64,000 nt of DNA. It comes from Pelagimonas sp. (GTDB taxonomy: Bacteria; Pseudomonadota; Alphaproteobacteria; Rhodobacterales; Rhodobacteraceae). The notes beneath the pieces were generated by a model. It did not search any database and was not told where the DNA came from. It worked only from the letters and a program-made list of their open reading frames with translations. The DNA is taken from NCBI GenBank assembly GCA_025210455.1, contig JAOARQ010000028.1, positions 1 through 64,000 of the forward strand, written 5' to 3'. The translations under genes and the position numbers were made by a program. Below are positions 23,599-31,722 of this stretch, in pieces; the stretch's first letter is position 1, and each line of letters begins with the position of its first letter.

Positions 23599-23970
23599 AT
23601 GCAAAGCCTGTCGAAAACCACGGTGTTCCTTGTCGGTCTGGTGGCACTTTTGCATTGCGCCTTTTTTGCGCTTGAGATGTTCTTTTGGGATCATCCGATT
23701 GGGCGCAAAATCTTTGACATGACGCCAGAGGCCTCGGCGATTTCTGCCCCTCTGGCAATGCAACAGGCGCTTTACAACGGGTTTCTAGTTGCCGGATTGC
23801 TCTGGGGGCTTTTGACAAAGCGCAAAGATATTCTGGTGTTTTTCCTCAGCTGCGTGATTGCCGCCGGGGTCTTCGCCGCTTTGACGGTCAAACCCAGCAT
23901 CATTCTAAGTCAGGCTATGCCCGCCGCGGCGGCGATGCTTTCGCTGTTTTTGTCAAAAGCAAAGTCATGA
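23599..23970 (+). CDS. DUF1304-family small membrane protein
   Basis: 123 residues with AAAAGGAGCC just before the ATG. Four membrane helices are seen: TVFLVGLVALLHCAFFALEM, MQQALYNGFLVAGLLWGLL, ILVFFLSCVIAAGVFAALTV and AMPAAAAMLSLFLS. The His in the first helix, the EMFFWD segment and YNGFLVAGL are typical of DUF1304 inner-membrane proteins. Function unknown. The stop overlaps the next gene by four bases (ATGA), so the two are coupled. Confidence 0.82.
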   Translation: MQSLSKTTVFLVGLVALLHCAFFALEMFFWDHPIGRKIFDMTPEASAISAPLAMQQALYNGFLVAGLLWGLLTKRKDILVFFLSCVIAAGVFAALTVKPSIILSQAMPAAAAMLSLFLSKAKS

Positions 23971-24371
23971 ATGATGGCCTCACCGATACGCCGCTGGTTC
24001 TGACCACTCAGGTTTCCACTGAGACCTGGGAAACCTTCAAAGCCAGAGTTGAGACTGAAAACTCCGAGGGCTTTCGCGCCTATGTACGGTTTGAGACTGC
24101 ACCCACCTACTTGGATGCCACAGCCCAAGCCCTGCAAAATGCATTTAACAGCGATGAGACCACGCTTATTTTGGTCGCGGATCAGCTGACTTTCAGCGAC
24201 CCGCGCGCGCCCTTGCTATGCATTGATCCGGACGGGCTATGTGAACCCTTTCGGGTGGCCGTGGAACATCTGTGGATCGTGGAAAACAATGTCTCGATCG
24301 GCAATCTGCTATTGGAAGAAATTGTCGAAGAACAGGTTGTAAACGGCTGGTTCGTGAGCGACGATTTTTGA
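23967..24371 (+). CDS. DUF6924-like cytosolic protein
   Basis: 134 residues. The layout TPLVLTTQVSTETWETFKAR, then EGFRAYVRFETAPTYLDAT, LILVADQLTF and the ending VEHLWIVENNVSIGNLLLEE is that of the DUF6924 family, usually found as a single small domain. No catalytic motif is evident. It overlaps the DUF1304 gene by four bases. The 205 bases after it hold no gene. Confidence 0.65.
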   Translation: MNDGLTDTPLVLTTQVSTETWETFKARVETENSEGFRAYVRFETAPTYLDATAQALQNAFNSDETTLILVADQLTFSDPRAPLLCIDPDGLCEPFRVAVEHLWIVENNVSIGNLLLEEIVEEQVVNGWFVSDDF

Positions 24372-24576
24372 TCCCAACCTGTCTGGTACAACCCACACCC
24401 TTTCTGATCAGCACAGGCCCACACACCGTTTGGCGTGTTCCGCCATAACGATGGCAGGTCTCGCCATACCCTGAAGCATCACCCGGTCCTATCTCACCCT
24501 CAGAGGCAGCGAGGACGGTATCCTTGATACGATCCCGATATCGCTGACAGCCCATCGCATGATCAGGAGAACAGAT

Positions 24577-25502
24577 ATGACCGTTCAACCAACCGAAGAG
24601 CAGCTTGCCACCCTCAAAGGCCTTGCCGGTATGTATGTCACCTTGGCAGGTGACCGCGCACCGATCCTGGAAACTCCCAAAGATTACGGCATGGATTTTG
24701 AAAACGTCACCTTCACCGCCGAAGATGGCATCAAACTGGCCGCATGGTTCATTCCCGCCGAAGGCTCTGACAAGCTGGTTATCTGCAACCACCCTGCAAC
24801 CCTGAACCGCTATGGCTTTCCGGGCCATATGGAACCGTTCAGCGCATTCCAGAACGTCGAAGTAAAATTCGGATTGGCCCACAAGGCCCTGCACGATGCT
24901 GGCTATAACGTTCTGGCCTATGACATGCGCAACCATGGTGAAAGCGAAGATGCGCCCGGAAACGCCTGTGGCCAGGGTTTTGGGGATGAATACAAAGACG
25001 TTCTGGCGGCCTTTGACTATGTCAAATCGCAGGACACCCTGAAGAACATGAAGGTTGGCCTGTTCAACCCCTGCGCCGGGGGCGGTGCCGCCATCCACGC
25101 CATGAGCGAAAACCCCGAATATTTTACCGATGTGAAGGCCTTTGTCTGCGCGCAGCCTGCATCGATCAACATCATGTCCAAAGTAGCGCTGGATGGCATG
25201 GGCCTGGGCGATTTCTACGATGTGCTGGCCAAAGAGGTCGAAGCCATCCGCGGTATCCCTCTTGATGAAATGACCCCGCATCTGTTCGCCAAAAACATCA
25301 CCATGCAACCTATATCGTTCAGAACCAAGACGATGTCTGGACCATTCCGGATGATGTTCAGACCACATATGATCTGATCCCGGGCGAAGACAAAAAGCTG
25401 CATTGGATCGAAGAAGGCGATACCCGCCGTTTCATCGGCTACAACTTTCTGGGCGAATACCCCGAAAGCATGATCGAGTTCTTCGATAAATACATGACCT
25501 AA
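24577..25502 (+). pseudogene. Alpha/beta hydrolase with a single-base frameshift
   Basis: Start at ATG 24577 with AGGAGA seven bases upstream. The fold is recognisable: NVTFTAEDGIKLAAWFIPAE, VICNHPATLNRYG, YNVLAYDMRNHGESED, and the nucleophile elbow GLFNPCAGGGAAI, in which Cys replaces the usual Ser. The frame breaks near 25306: before it reads FAKNITM, after it the correct continuation is found one frame over, from TYIVQNQDDVWTIPDDVQTT to EYPESMIEFFDKYMT and a stop at 25500-25502. Adding one C after ATG 25303-25305 would restore a 308-residue protein. It is either a real frameshift mutation or a sequencing error. Confidence 0.82.
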
Positions 25503-25574
25503 AGACAGGTTTTGCGGCAGGGTGGCAGTCACCTCTGTCGCAGCCCCTTTGCTCGGGAAAGATCGCACTCCTCA

Positions 25575-25608
25575 AGGGGCATCAACGATGATCGACGTTG
25601 ATACCCCT
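25575..25608. other. Imperfect 13-base inverted repeat upstream of the SDR gene
   Basis: AGGGGCATCAACG (25575-25587) and CGTTGATACCCCT (25596-25608) pair at 12 of 13 positions around an eight-base loop. It lies between the broken hydrolase and the SDR gene; a terminator without T-run or a regulatory site are both possible. Confidence 0.4.
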
Positions 25609-25749
25609 CATGCCCGGCAATGGATCTTGGAGGGGGCGATGCCCCCCGCGAAACCGCTTTGGCGGGATGGGCGAAAACTCTGGCGGGTTGCGCCATTCCT
25701 GACGGCATGGCCCAGCCGCAATTCTCCTTTAAAAGTAAGGAGAACCGAG

Positions 25750-26517
25750 ATGAAAAATCAAAGTGCACTGATCACAGGCGGGACCAGCGGCATTGGCTTT
25801 GCGACGGCAGAACTGCTTGTAAGCCGCGGTGTCAACGTCGCAATCAGTGGTCACCGCCCGCAAGACGGCGAACGTACATTGCCCCAGCTTCAGGCGACCG
25901 CCAAGAAAGGTGCGCAGGCGAGTTTCATCTCGAACGACGTGCGCTCAGAAGATGCCGTAAAAGAGATGGTACAGCAGGTGGTCGCCGATTTTGCGCGGCT
26001 GGACATGGCGGTCAACAACGCCGGAATTGCCACTGACACAGCGGTTCCGATTGCGCAATCCAAAACGGATGATTTCCGTGTGATGATCGACACCAATGTT
26101 ATGGGTGTCGATTACTGCATGAAGTATCCGGCGGCCCAGATGAAGGCGCAGGGCGCGGGGCAGATCGTAAATCTGGCTTCGGTTGCCGGGCTGAATGGCA
26201 TTGCAGGTGGATCTGCCTATTGCGCCACCAAACATGCGGTTGTTGGGCTGACCAAAGCCGCAGCCCTTGACTATGCCGCTGACAACCTACGGATCAATGC
26301 CGTTGCGCCGGGTATCATCCTGACCCCTATGGCCGTGCCGCACAGCGAAGAAAACCCCAAAGAGGCTGATACCACTGCGATGGGAGCCCTCCACCCAATG
26401 AACCGGATCGGTCAGCCCGAAGAAGTGGCCAATGCCATTGCCTGGCTTTTGTCGGAGGAGGCCAGCTTTGTCACAGGTCACATCCTATGTGTCGATGGTG
26501 GATTTCAGGCCACCTGA
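25750..26517 (+). CDS. Short-chain dehydrogenase/reductase
   Basis: 255 residues from ATG 25750 with AAGGAGAAC directly upstream; the frame is open from 25522 but that part lies over an inverted repeat and does not look like protein. Motifs: cofactor-binding ITGGTSGIGFATAELL, NNAG in MAVNNAGIATD, catalytic Ser in VNLASVAGLNG, YCATKHAVVGL with Tyr and Lys. The C-terminus SFVTGHILCVDGGFQAT is typical. NAD(P)-dependent oxidoreductase with unknown substrate. A terminator follows. Confidence 0.93.
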   Translation: MKNQSALITGGTSGIGFATAELLVSRGVNVAISGHRPQDGERTLPQLQATAKKGAQASFISNDVRSEDAVKEMVQQVVADFARLDMAVNNAGIATDTAVPIAQSKTDDFRVMIDTNVMGVDYCMKYPAAQMKAQGAGQIVNLASVAGLNGIAGGSAYCATKHAVVGLTKAAALDYAADNLRINAVAPGIILTPMAVPHSEENPKEADTTAMGALHPMNRIGQPEEVANAIAWLLSEEASFVTGHILCVDGGFQAT

Positions 26518-26528
26518 TCCCAAAAACG

Positions 26529-26555
26529 AAAAGCGCCCCACTCGAGGGCACTTTT
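26529..26555. terminator. Bidirectional terminator between SDR and aldo/keto reductase genes
   Basis: AAAAGCGCCC (26529-26538) and GGGCACTTTT (26546-26555) pair with one C-A mismatch, giving A-run and T-run on both sides. It separates two convergent genes. Confidence 0.75.
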
Positions 26556-26574
26556 ACTGCGTTTTCAGGCGGGC

Positions 26575-27555
26575 TTAGTCCCACTCAGGCATGAATTCCT
26601 TGATATAGCGCGCACCAAAGCCGCCTTTTGGCAGGATTTCGGAAATCGCTGCCAGATCCTCTGCATTCAGGTCAAATTCGGCTGCACCCGCATTCTCGGC
26701 CACCCGATTTGCGTTTCGGGTGCCCGGAATCGGTACAATGTTTTCGCCCTGCGCCAAGAGCCACGCCAGAGCGAGTTGCGCCACCGTCCCGCCTTTGGCC
26801 TGCGCCAAAGCCGACAGTTTCTGCACTGCGTCCAGATTCTTTTCATAGTTCCCCGGCTGCCAGCGTGGATCCATCGAGCGGATATCGGTCTGATCATATT
26901 CAGCTGCCGGTTTTGTCTGCCCTGTCAGAAAACCACGCCCAAGGGGGGAATAGGGTACAAAACCGATACCCAGTTCGGCAAGAACCGGGAAAAGCACCTC
27001 GGCATCGCGTTCAAAGATCGAATACTCCGTCTGAAGTGCCGAAACCTGCCGTACTGCATTGGCGCGCCGCAAAAGATTTTCCCCAACTTCGCTCATCCCG
27101 AAATAGCCAACCTTGCCCTCTTGGATCAGATCACCCACGGTTCCGGCGACATCTTCGATTGGAACATTCGGGTCTGGGCGGTGCTGATAAAACAGATCAA
27201 TGTGATCAACCCCGAGTCGCACCAGGCTTGCCTCTGCAACTTTGCGAATGTTCTCTGGAGTGCTGTTCAGCTCCATGTTCCAACCGCCAGTAGGGTCTTG
27301 GACAAAGCCAAACTTGGTGGCGATTTTGATGTCATCGCGGAACCCATGCACTGCTTTGCCCAGGAACTTTTCGTTCTCGCCCCAGCCATACATTTCGGCA
27401 GTATCAAACAGGGTCACACCCAACTCATAGGCACGATGTACGGTTTTTGCCGCGCCTTCCACGTCACTGGCCCCATACCCGATATGCGCGCCCATGGCGC
27501 CATAGCCAATGGCAGATACCTCAAGCCCTGCCGAACCTAATTTGCGGGATTTCAT
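26575..27555 (-). CDS. Aldo/keto reductase
   Basis: 326 residues, normal for the family. The catalytic tetrad is Asp51, Tyr56, Lys81 and His125, in TLFDTAEMYGWGENE, IATKFGF and DLFYQHRPDP. The C-terminal NADPH-binding part is IVPIPGTRNANRVAENAGA. It reduces aldehydes or ketones in the cytosol with NADPH; substrate unknown. It is divergent from an AraC-type regulator whose promoter carries paired direct repeats, so it is probably induced by that regulator in response to reactive carbonyls or a related signal. Confidence 0.93.
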   Translation of the reverse strand: MKSRKLGSAGLEVSAIGYGAMGAHIGYGASDVEGAAKTVHRAYELGVTLFDTAEMYGWGENEKFLGKAVHGFRDDIKIATKFGFVQDPTGGWNMELNSTPENIRKVAEASLVRLGVDHIDLFYQHRPDPNVPIEDVAGTVGDLIQEGKVGYFGMSEVGENLLRRANAVRQVSALQTEYSIFERDAEVLFPVLAELGIGFVPYSPLGRGFLTGQTKPAAEYDQTDIRSMDPRWQPGNYEKNLDAVQKLSALAQAKGGTVAQLALAWLLAQGENIVPIPGTRNANRVAENAGAAEFDLNAEDLAAISEILPKGGFGARYIKEFMPEWD

Positions 27556-27616
27556 AACATTCTCCTAGCTTGCTGCTTTATGAGAAGGATATGTGGGCCG
27601 ATCATATCTGGCCGAT

Positions 27617-27648
27617 GCCTGTTTCTGTGTAATTCTTGCCTATTTCTG
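27617..27648. promoter_or_regulatory. Direct repeats in the AKR/AraC divergent promoter
   Basis: GCCTGTTTCTG (27617-27627) and GCCTATTTCTG (27638-27648) are in the same orientation, 21 bases apart, exactly two helical turns. This is the normal geometry for an AraC-family operator. Confidence 0.7.
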
Positions 27649-27691
27649 CCACCGGCTTGACCTGCACAAAATTCGCTGCTTTGCATGTCAC

Positions 27692-28570
27692 ATGCAGACC
27701 CTTTCAAAACTTCGCCAATTTGCCATGAACAACGTCGGCGGCACTGAAATTCCGCGGCTGGCCATTCACAAGATTGATCAACCAACAGAGCTAACCCCGC
27801 TGATCTATGACCCAAGTGTCTGCCTGATCCTGCAAGGAACGAAACGCACGATCATTGGCGATCAGGTGATCAACTACGGAACGGGCTCCAGTCTGGTTGT
27901 TGCTGCGGAATTGCCTGCCATGGGGCAGGTACTGGAAGCGTCGGCAGCCGCACCATTTCTGGCGATCGTTCTCACCATTGACCCAGCCGGACTGGCCGAA
28001 GCAATCAAACGTGTACCCACTACACAGCTCAATAGCGATCACAGCTATGGTGTCGAACCTGCCTCTGATCTGTTGCTGGAAAGCTGGGGCAGGTTTGTTT
28101 CAATGCTAGAGCGCCCGGGCGAAATTCCTGCGCTTGCTTCGCTGTGTGAACAGGAACTGTTGTATCGCCTGCTGATGGGGCCGAATGGCACGCTGTTGCA
28201 TCAAATCGGCGCGTCAGACACTGTCTTGGCCCGCATTCGCACTACGATGGACTATATCCGCACACATCACGCGGAAAGGATCGAAGTCAGCGCAATGGCA
28301 GATCTTGCCGGCATGAGCCTGACCACCTTTCACCGCCGTTTTAAAGCCGTGACAGGGGTTAGCCCGTTGCAGTACCTCAAACAAATCCGCCTGCATGAGG
28401 CCAAACGCTGTCTGGTCGCCAAAGAAGGCAGCGCAGCGTCGATTGCATTCCGGGTGGGCTATGAAAGCGCATCGCAGTTCAGCCGCGAATATCGCCGCAT
28501 GTTTGGATTGCCCCCGGCGCAGGATGCCGCCGCTGCGCGGGAACTGGCAAAGGTGGCGTTTCAAATCTGA
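27692..28570 (+). CDS. AraC-family regulator
   Basis: 292 residues from ATG 27692; the upstream part of the frame runs over the operator repeats and is not coding. The N-terminus is an AraC_N domain (LRQFAMNNVGGTEIPRLAIH, CLILQGTKRTIIGDQ). The C-terminus has the two helix-turn-helices: VSAMADLAGMSLTTFHRRFK and SIAFRVGYESASQFSREYRR. This architecture matches the group that senses aldehydes and controls aldo/keto reductases, as in the YqhC type. The divergent reductase is the likely target. Confidence 0.9.
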   Translation: MQTLSKLRQFAMNNVGGTEIPRLAIHKIDQPTELTPLIYDPSVCLILQGTKRTIIGDQVINYGTGSSLVVAAELPAMGQVLEASAAAPFLAIVLTIDPAGLAEAIKRVPTTQLNSDHSYGVEPASDLLLESWGRFVSMLERPGEIPALASLCEQELLYRLLMGPNGTLLHQIGASDTVLARIRTTMDYIRTHHAERIEVSAMADLAGMSLTTFHRRFKAVTGVSPLQYLKQIRLHEAKRCLVAKEGSAASIAFRVGYESASQFSREYRRMFGLPPAQDAAAARELAKVAFQI

Positions 28571-28664
28571 TCCTTGATGGATCAGCGGGCATGAACATCC
28601 CGCGCATCTATCAACCTGCCGCTAACCTTTTCAACGGGTGCGGGTTAGTGGCGCGAAAACCCCG

Positions 28665-29111
28665 TTATACCCCGGCCCGCAGACGATCAGCCAGTGCCGT
28701 GATCTGATCTCGCAAGGACCCGATATCAACACCGCTTTGGCTGGCGACATTGGAAATACAGATACCGATATCATGCGCCTTTTCTTCCAAAGCCCGGCCT
28801 GTCTCAGTTAAGGAAACCGTCACGCTGCGTTCATCTTCAAGGCTGCGCTCGCGGCGCAGCAAATTGGCTGTTTCCATCCGTTTCAGCAATGGCGTCAGCG
28901 TATTGCTTTCCAGAAAAAGCACTTTCCCAAGATCGCCAACTGTCTGAGCATCCTTTTCCCAAAGCGCAAGCAACACAAGATACTGCGGATATGTCAGGCC
29001 CAGATCATGCAGCATGGGTCGATACAGCCGCCCCATAGCGTTGTTCGCGGAATACAGCGCAAAGCACAGCTGTTGTTCAAGAGGATGGGCGCGTTTTGTC
29101 ATGGCCTTCAT
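28665..29111 (-). CDS. ohrR: MarR-family organic-peroxide sensor, OhrR-like
   Basis: 148 residues. The N-terminal Cys16 in LEQQLCFALYSANNAM is the peroxide-sensing cysteine of OhrR, the only type with one near that place. The winged helix is TVGDLGKVLFLESNTLTPLL followed by LLRRERSLEDERSVTVSLT. It represses the divergent ohr until the cysteine is oxidised by an organic hydroperoxide. The intergenic region of 105 bases has two similar 21-base repeats. No second cysteine for a disulphide is visible. Confidence 0.92.
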   Translation of the reverse strand: MKAMTKRAHPLEQQLCFALYSANNAMGRLYRPMLHDLGLTYPQYLVLLALWEKDAQTVGDLGKVLFLESNTLTPLLKRMETANLLRRERSLEDERSVTVSLTETGRALEEKAHDIGICISNVASQSGVDIGSLRDQITALADRLRAGV

Positions 29112-29115
29112 TTAT

Positions 29116-29193
29116 ATCGCGAACGATTTAATCGCAAGATCTTGACGAAGCATAGGGTCGCGCTCTATTTGAATCGCACACGATATAATCGCA
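29116..29193. promoter_or_regulatory. Duplicated OhrR operator-like repeats
   Basis: Two 21-base copies in the same orientation, 29116-29136 and 29173-29193, differ at three positions. Both contain the sequence CGAT-A/T-TAATCGCA, near-palindromic around TTTAA or TATAA. They lie 57 bases apart, one next to each start in the divergent ohrR/ohr promoter. Confidence 0.7.
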
Positions 29194-29216
29194 TGTGATT
29201 GAAAAAGGAAAAGAAC

Positions 29217-29645
29217 ATGACAGTCTCTCCAGTTTACACCGCCCATGGGTCTGCAACCGGTGGCCGCGACGGCAAAGGTCAGATCGAAGGCACCAATCTG
29301 GTGCTGGATCTCGCCTCTCCGAAAGAAATGGGTGGTTCGGGCAACGGGTATAACCCAGAGCAGCTTTTTGCTGTGGGCTATTCCGCCTGCTACATCGGTG
29401 CGATGAAATTTGCAGCCTCTCAGGACAGCACTCTGCCGAAGGTGCCGGACGATGTTGCCGTTGAAACCGCCGTTGGCATTGGCCCGCGTGAGGCTGGCGG
29501 TTTTGGCCTAACTGTATCGCTCAAGGTTTCGCTGCCGGGTGTCGACAAAGCCGAAGCAGAGCGCCTGACCGAAGTCGCCCACAGCATTTGCCCCTACTCG
29601 AATTCAGTACGCGGGAATGTGGATGTGACCACTGAAGTGGCCTAA
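29217..29645 (+). CDS. ohr: Organic hydroperoxide resistance protein, Ohr/OsmC family
   Basis: 142 residues from ATG 29217 with AAAAAGGAAAAG upstream; a start six codons earlier is not needed. The peroxidatic cysteine is Cys58 in FAVGYSACYIGAMKF and the resolving one is Cys125 in VAHSICPYSNSVRGN. Asymmetric dimer in the cytosol, reducing organic peroxides with lipoylated partners. Divergent from its repressor. The end shares a hairpin terminator with the convergent membrane-protein gene. Confidence 0.95.
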   Translation: MTVSPVYTAHGSATGGRDGKGQIEGTNLVLDLASPKEMGGSGNGYNPEQLFAVGYSACYIGAMKFAASQDSTLPKVPDDVAVETAVGIGPREAGGFGLTVSLKVSLPGVDKAEAERLTEVAHSICPYSNSVRGNVDVTTEVA

Positions 29646-29663
29646 AGATCTACCCATCTCACA

Positions 29664-29700
29664 AAAGGTCGGGTCATCTGATCCGGCCTTTTTGCTATTT
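29664..29700. terminator. Terminator shared by ohr and the convergent GT-C gene
   Basis: AAAGGTCGGGTCA (29664-29676) and TGATCCGGCCTTT (29679-29691) form a long stem with two G-T pairs, followed by TTGCTATTTTT. The T-run serves ohr; the A-run serves the opposite strand. Confidence 0.7.
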
Positions 29701-31503
29701 TTCAACTTTCAGCAAAACCAGCTCTTGGTGGATGCCTTCAACTGGGGTCAAGCCCTTGGCCTGCAAGCCGTTTGCCAGCTTGGTCGCAAAAGACGCCTCA
29801 TTCCAATGCGTCGCATTTCGGCACAAAAGCAGATGATCCGCATCCGTTCTTGCAAGCGCCTTACGCAGTGCTGTTTCATCCTGCGCAAAGGGCAAAACAC
29901 CGTCCGCCATCGCAGCGGGACTACGGTGGTAGGGGCCCGTCAATCCAATGTGATTGCTAACCAGCATCATAGGCGCAGACAGGTTGCTGCTGGCAAAGAT
30001 CCGCGATTTTTCCAACGTGTTCAGGCTGCTTAGAACCTCGGGCTTTCGACAGATATCCGCCTGCCCGGCAAAATCCACCTCTGTCGAACTCGATTTGAAG
30101 AAGGGCAAGGAAATCTGCGTCAGAGCCGGCGCAAAATAGGTTGGGGTAACAACAGCCAGAAAACCAAGCGTGGGCAGCAAGCCGCGACTGCGTCCCCTAA
30201 GCGCGAACAGAACAGCCAGCGTATAGCCGATCAGCAGGGGATAGGCCTGCGCGCCCAGCAGGATCAGGCGCACCTGCGACAGGGATCCGATCAGGCCAAG
30301 CCAGGCAAAAAGCAGCAAGATGCCCAGACGCCCGGTGACCTGTGATTGCGCGCTACCCCCAAAGACCTTCCAAAGCCACAAACCAGAGGCAATCAGCGTC
30401 GCCACCAGCGGCGGTATGATATGCACAAAGGTTGCCTTATCACCGCTCAGCAAGGGGGTAAGGGCCGGTTTGGCTTCGATGATCGTCTCATGGATGACCT
30501 GTTTCACCTCATCAGGCAGGGCACCATAGGGCCCTGCAAAGCAAGGCTCGATCAGCGGGAAAAGCACCACAATCCCCAAGGCCGACAATAGGATAAGCCC
30601 GCCCAAGCGCTGCGCAACTGGCTGCAAACGCCCCACACTCAGGACATAGGTTGTGGCAATTGCAGCCCCCATAATTGTCAGGGCCAGATAGGGCAGCGAC
30701 AGCACATCACATCGCGGCGCGAACCAGACAGAGGGGGCCGTTTGCCCGGCAAATGCCAGCAAAGACACGCATGAAATTGACAGGCAGAACCTCAGGAACT
30801 GTGCCTCTGCACCGGGGCGTTTCAGAACGGCCCGCCCGGCCACCACCATACCCGCCAGAGCGATGCTCAGCAGCATCTCAAGCCCGATGGCCAGTGACAG
30901 ACCCGCCAGCGCCCCACCGATCAGCCCCAGCACAGGCGCGCGCCCCGGCAGGATCAGCGTGAAAACCATCCCCGATGTCAGCAGGATCTGAATATTGTGA
31001 TGGTCAATACGCGTGGCAGGGAAATACCCCTGCCCCGTCGGATACCAGAAGATCAGCGCCAAAACCGCAAAGATCGCAGCCGAAAGCCCAAAGCTATGCC
31101 GGGCGGTCTGGGCTGTCGCCCACAGCAGGATCACAAACAAAAGAACCGGCCAGATCACAATTCCCCAGCCCAGCGCGCGGTCCAGATCCATGATGTGCGC
31201 CAAGGGCCAGACAATCGCTGCGATCCCCAGATCCACATAGCGCGACCAGTGCAGATCTAACCCCTCAGGGGCAAGCAACTGGTACATCCGCCCATCAAAC
31301 CAACCCTGCCCGTCAAACCAGGCTTTGACCTGAAGAAAGCGGATTATGTCATCGTTATCAGCGCTGGCCAGCTTGCCCATCGGATCAGACGCAACACCAA
31401 GAGCTTTGGCCAAGGCGATCACAAGAGCCAGCGCAAGCGCGAGCCACAACCAGCGCGAATCTGCAGCCGGTGCTGGCGATTTTCCGTTTGGATCTTCAGA
31501 CAT
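29695..31503 (-). CDS. Polytopic GT-C-like membrane glycosyltransferase
   Basis: 602 residues with about eleven membrane helices. The N-terminal loop after the first helix contains ASADNDDIIRFLQVKAWFDG, with a DNDD acidic motif as in the first loop of GT-C and oligosaccharyltransferase enzymes, and DHHNIQ appears before a later helix. The last part is a soluble periplasmic domain from about residue 490. It is divergent from a GtrB-like gene and shares the cassette with a GtrA-like flippase; together they resemble the GtrABC system, with this gene as the final transferase. The sugar and the acceptor are unknown. Confidence 0.7.
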   Translation of the reverse strand: MSEDPNGKSPAPAADSRWLWLALALALVIALAKALGVASDPMGKLASADNDDIIRFLQVKAWFDGQGWFDGRMYQLLAPEGLDLHWSRYVDLGIAAIVWPLAHIMDLDRALGWGIVIWPVLLFVILLWATAQTARHSFGLSAAIFAVLALIFWYPTGQGYFPATRIDHHNIQILLTSGMVFTLILPGRAPVLGLIGGALAGLSLAIGLEMLLSIALAGMVVAGRAVLKRPGAEAQFLRFCLSISCVSLLAFAGQTAPSVWFAPRCDVLSLPYLALTIMGAAIATTYVLSVGRLQPVAQRLGGLILLSALGIVVLFPLIEPCFAGPYGALPDEVKQVIHETIIEAKPALTPLLSGDKATFVHIIPPLVATLIASGLWLWKVFGGSAQSQVTGRLGILLLFAWLGLIGSLSQVRLILLGAQAYPLLIGYTLAVLFALRGRSRGLLPTLGFLAVVTPTYFAPALTQISLPFFKSSSTEVDFAGQADICRKPEVLSSLNTLEKSRIFASSNLSAPMMLVSNHIGLTGPYHRSPAAMADGVLPFAQDETALRKALARTDADHLLLCRNATHWNEASFATKLANGLQAKGLTPVEGIHQELVLLKVEK

Positions 31504-31722
31504 TCCTGCCTTCCCTGCTCGTCTCTTGGGGTATGCCCTACGCCTTTACGACACTTGTTGGGCCAATTCGATATATTGATGATTGGTTAATACGCCGCAA
31601 TTAAGGCAGCAACCCTCCCAAATTCGGACACATTGCACCGACATTGTTTCTGTCAAACAGGCGCAGCAGGCAGATCGCCGGGAATCACGCGCTGATGATC
31701 AGGAATGAGAGAGGGTTTCGAA

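Noticed and set aside
24193-25368. Long minus-strand open frame (391 codons) over the alpha/beta hydrolase
   Set aside because: Antisense shadow of a recognisable hydrolase fold; composition is typical of reverse reading of GC-rich codons.
25522-25749. 76-residue extension of the SDR
   Set aside because: The Rossmann fold starts at MKNQSALITGG with a strong ribosome site; the upstream part runs through an inverted repeat.
26776-27540. Plus-strand open frame of 254 codons opposite the aldo/keto reductase
   Set aside because: Shadow of the reductase gene, which has a full catalytic tetrad.
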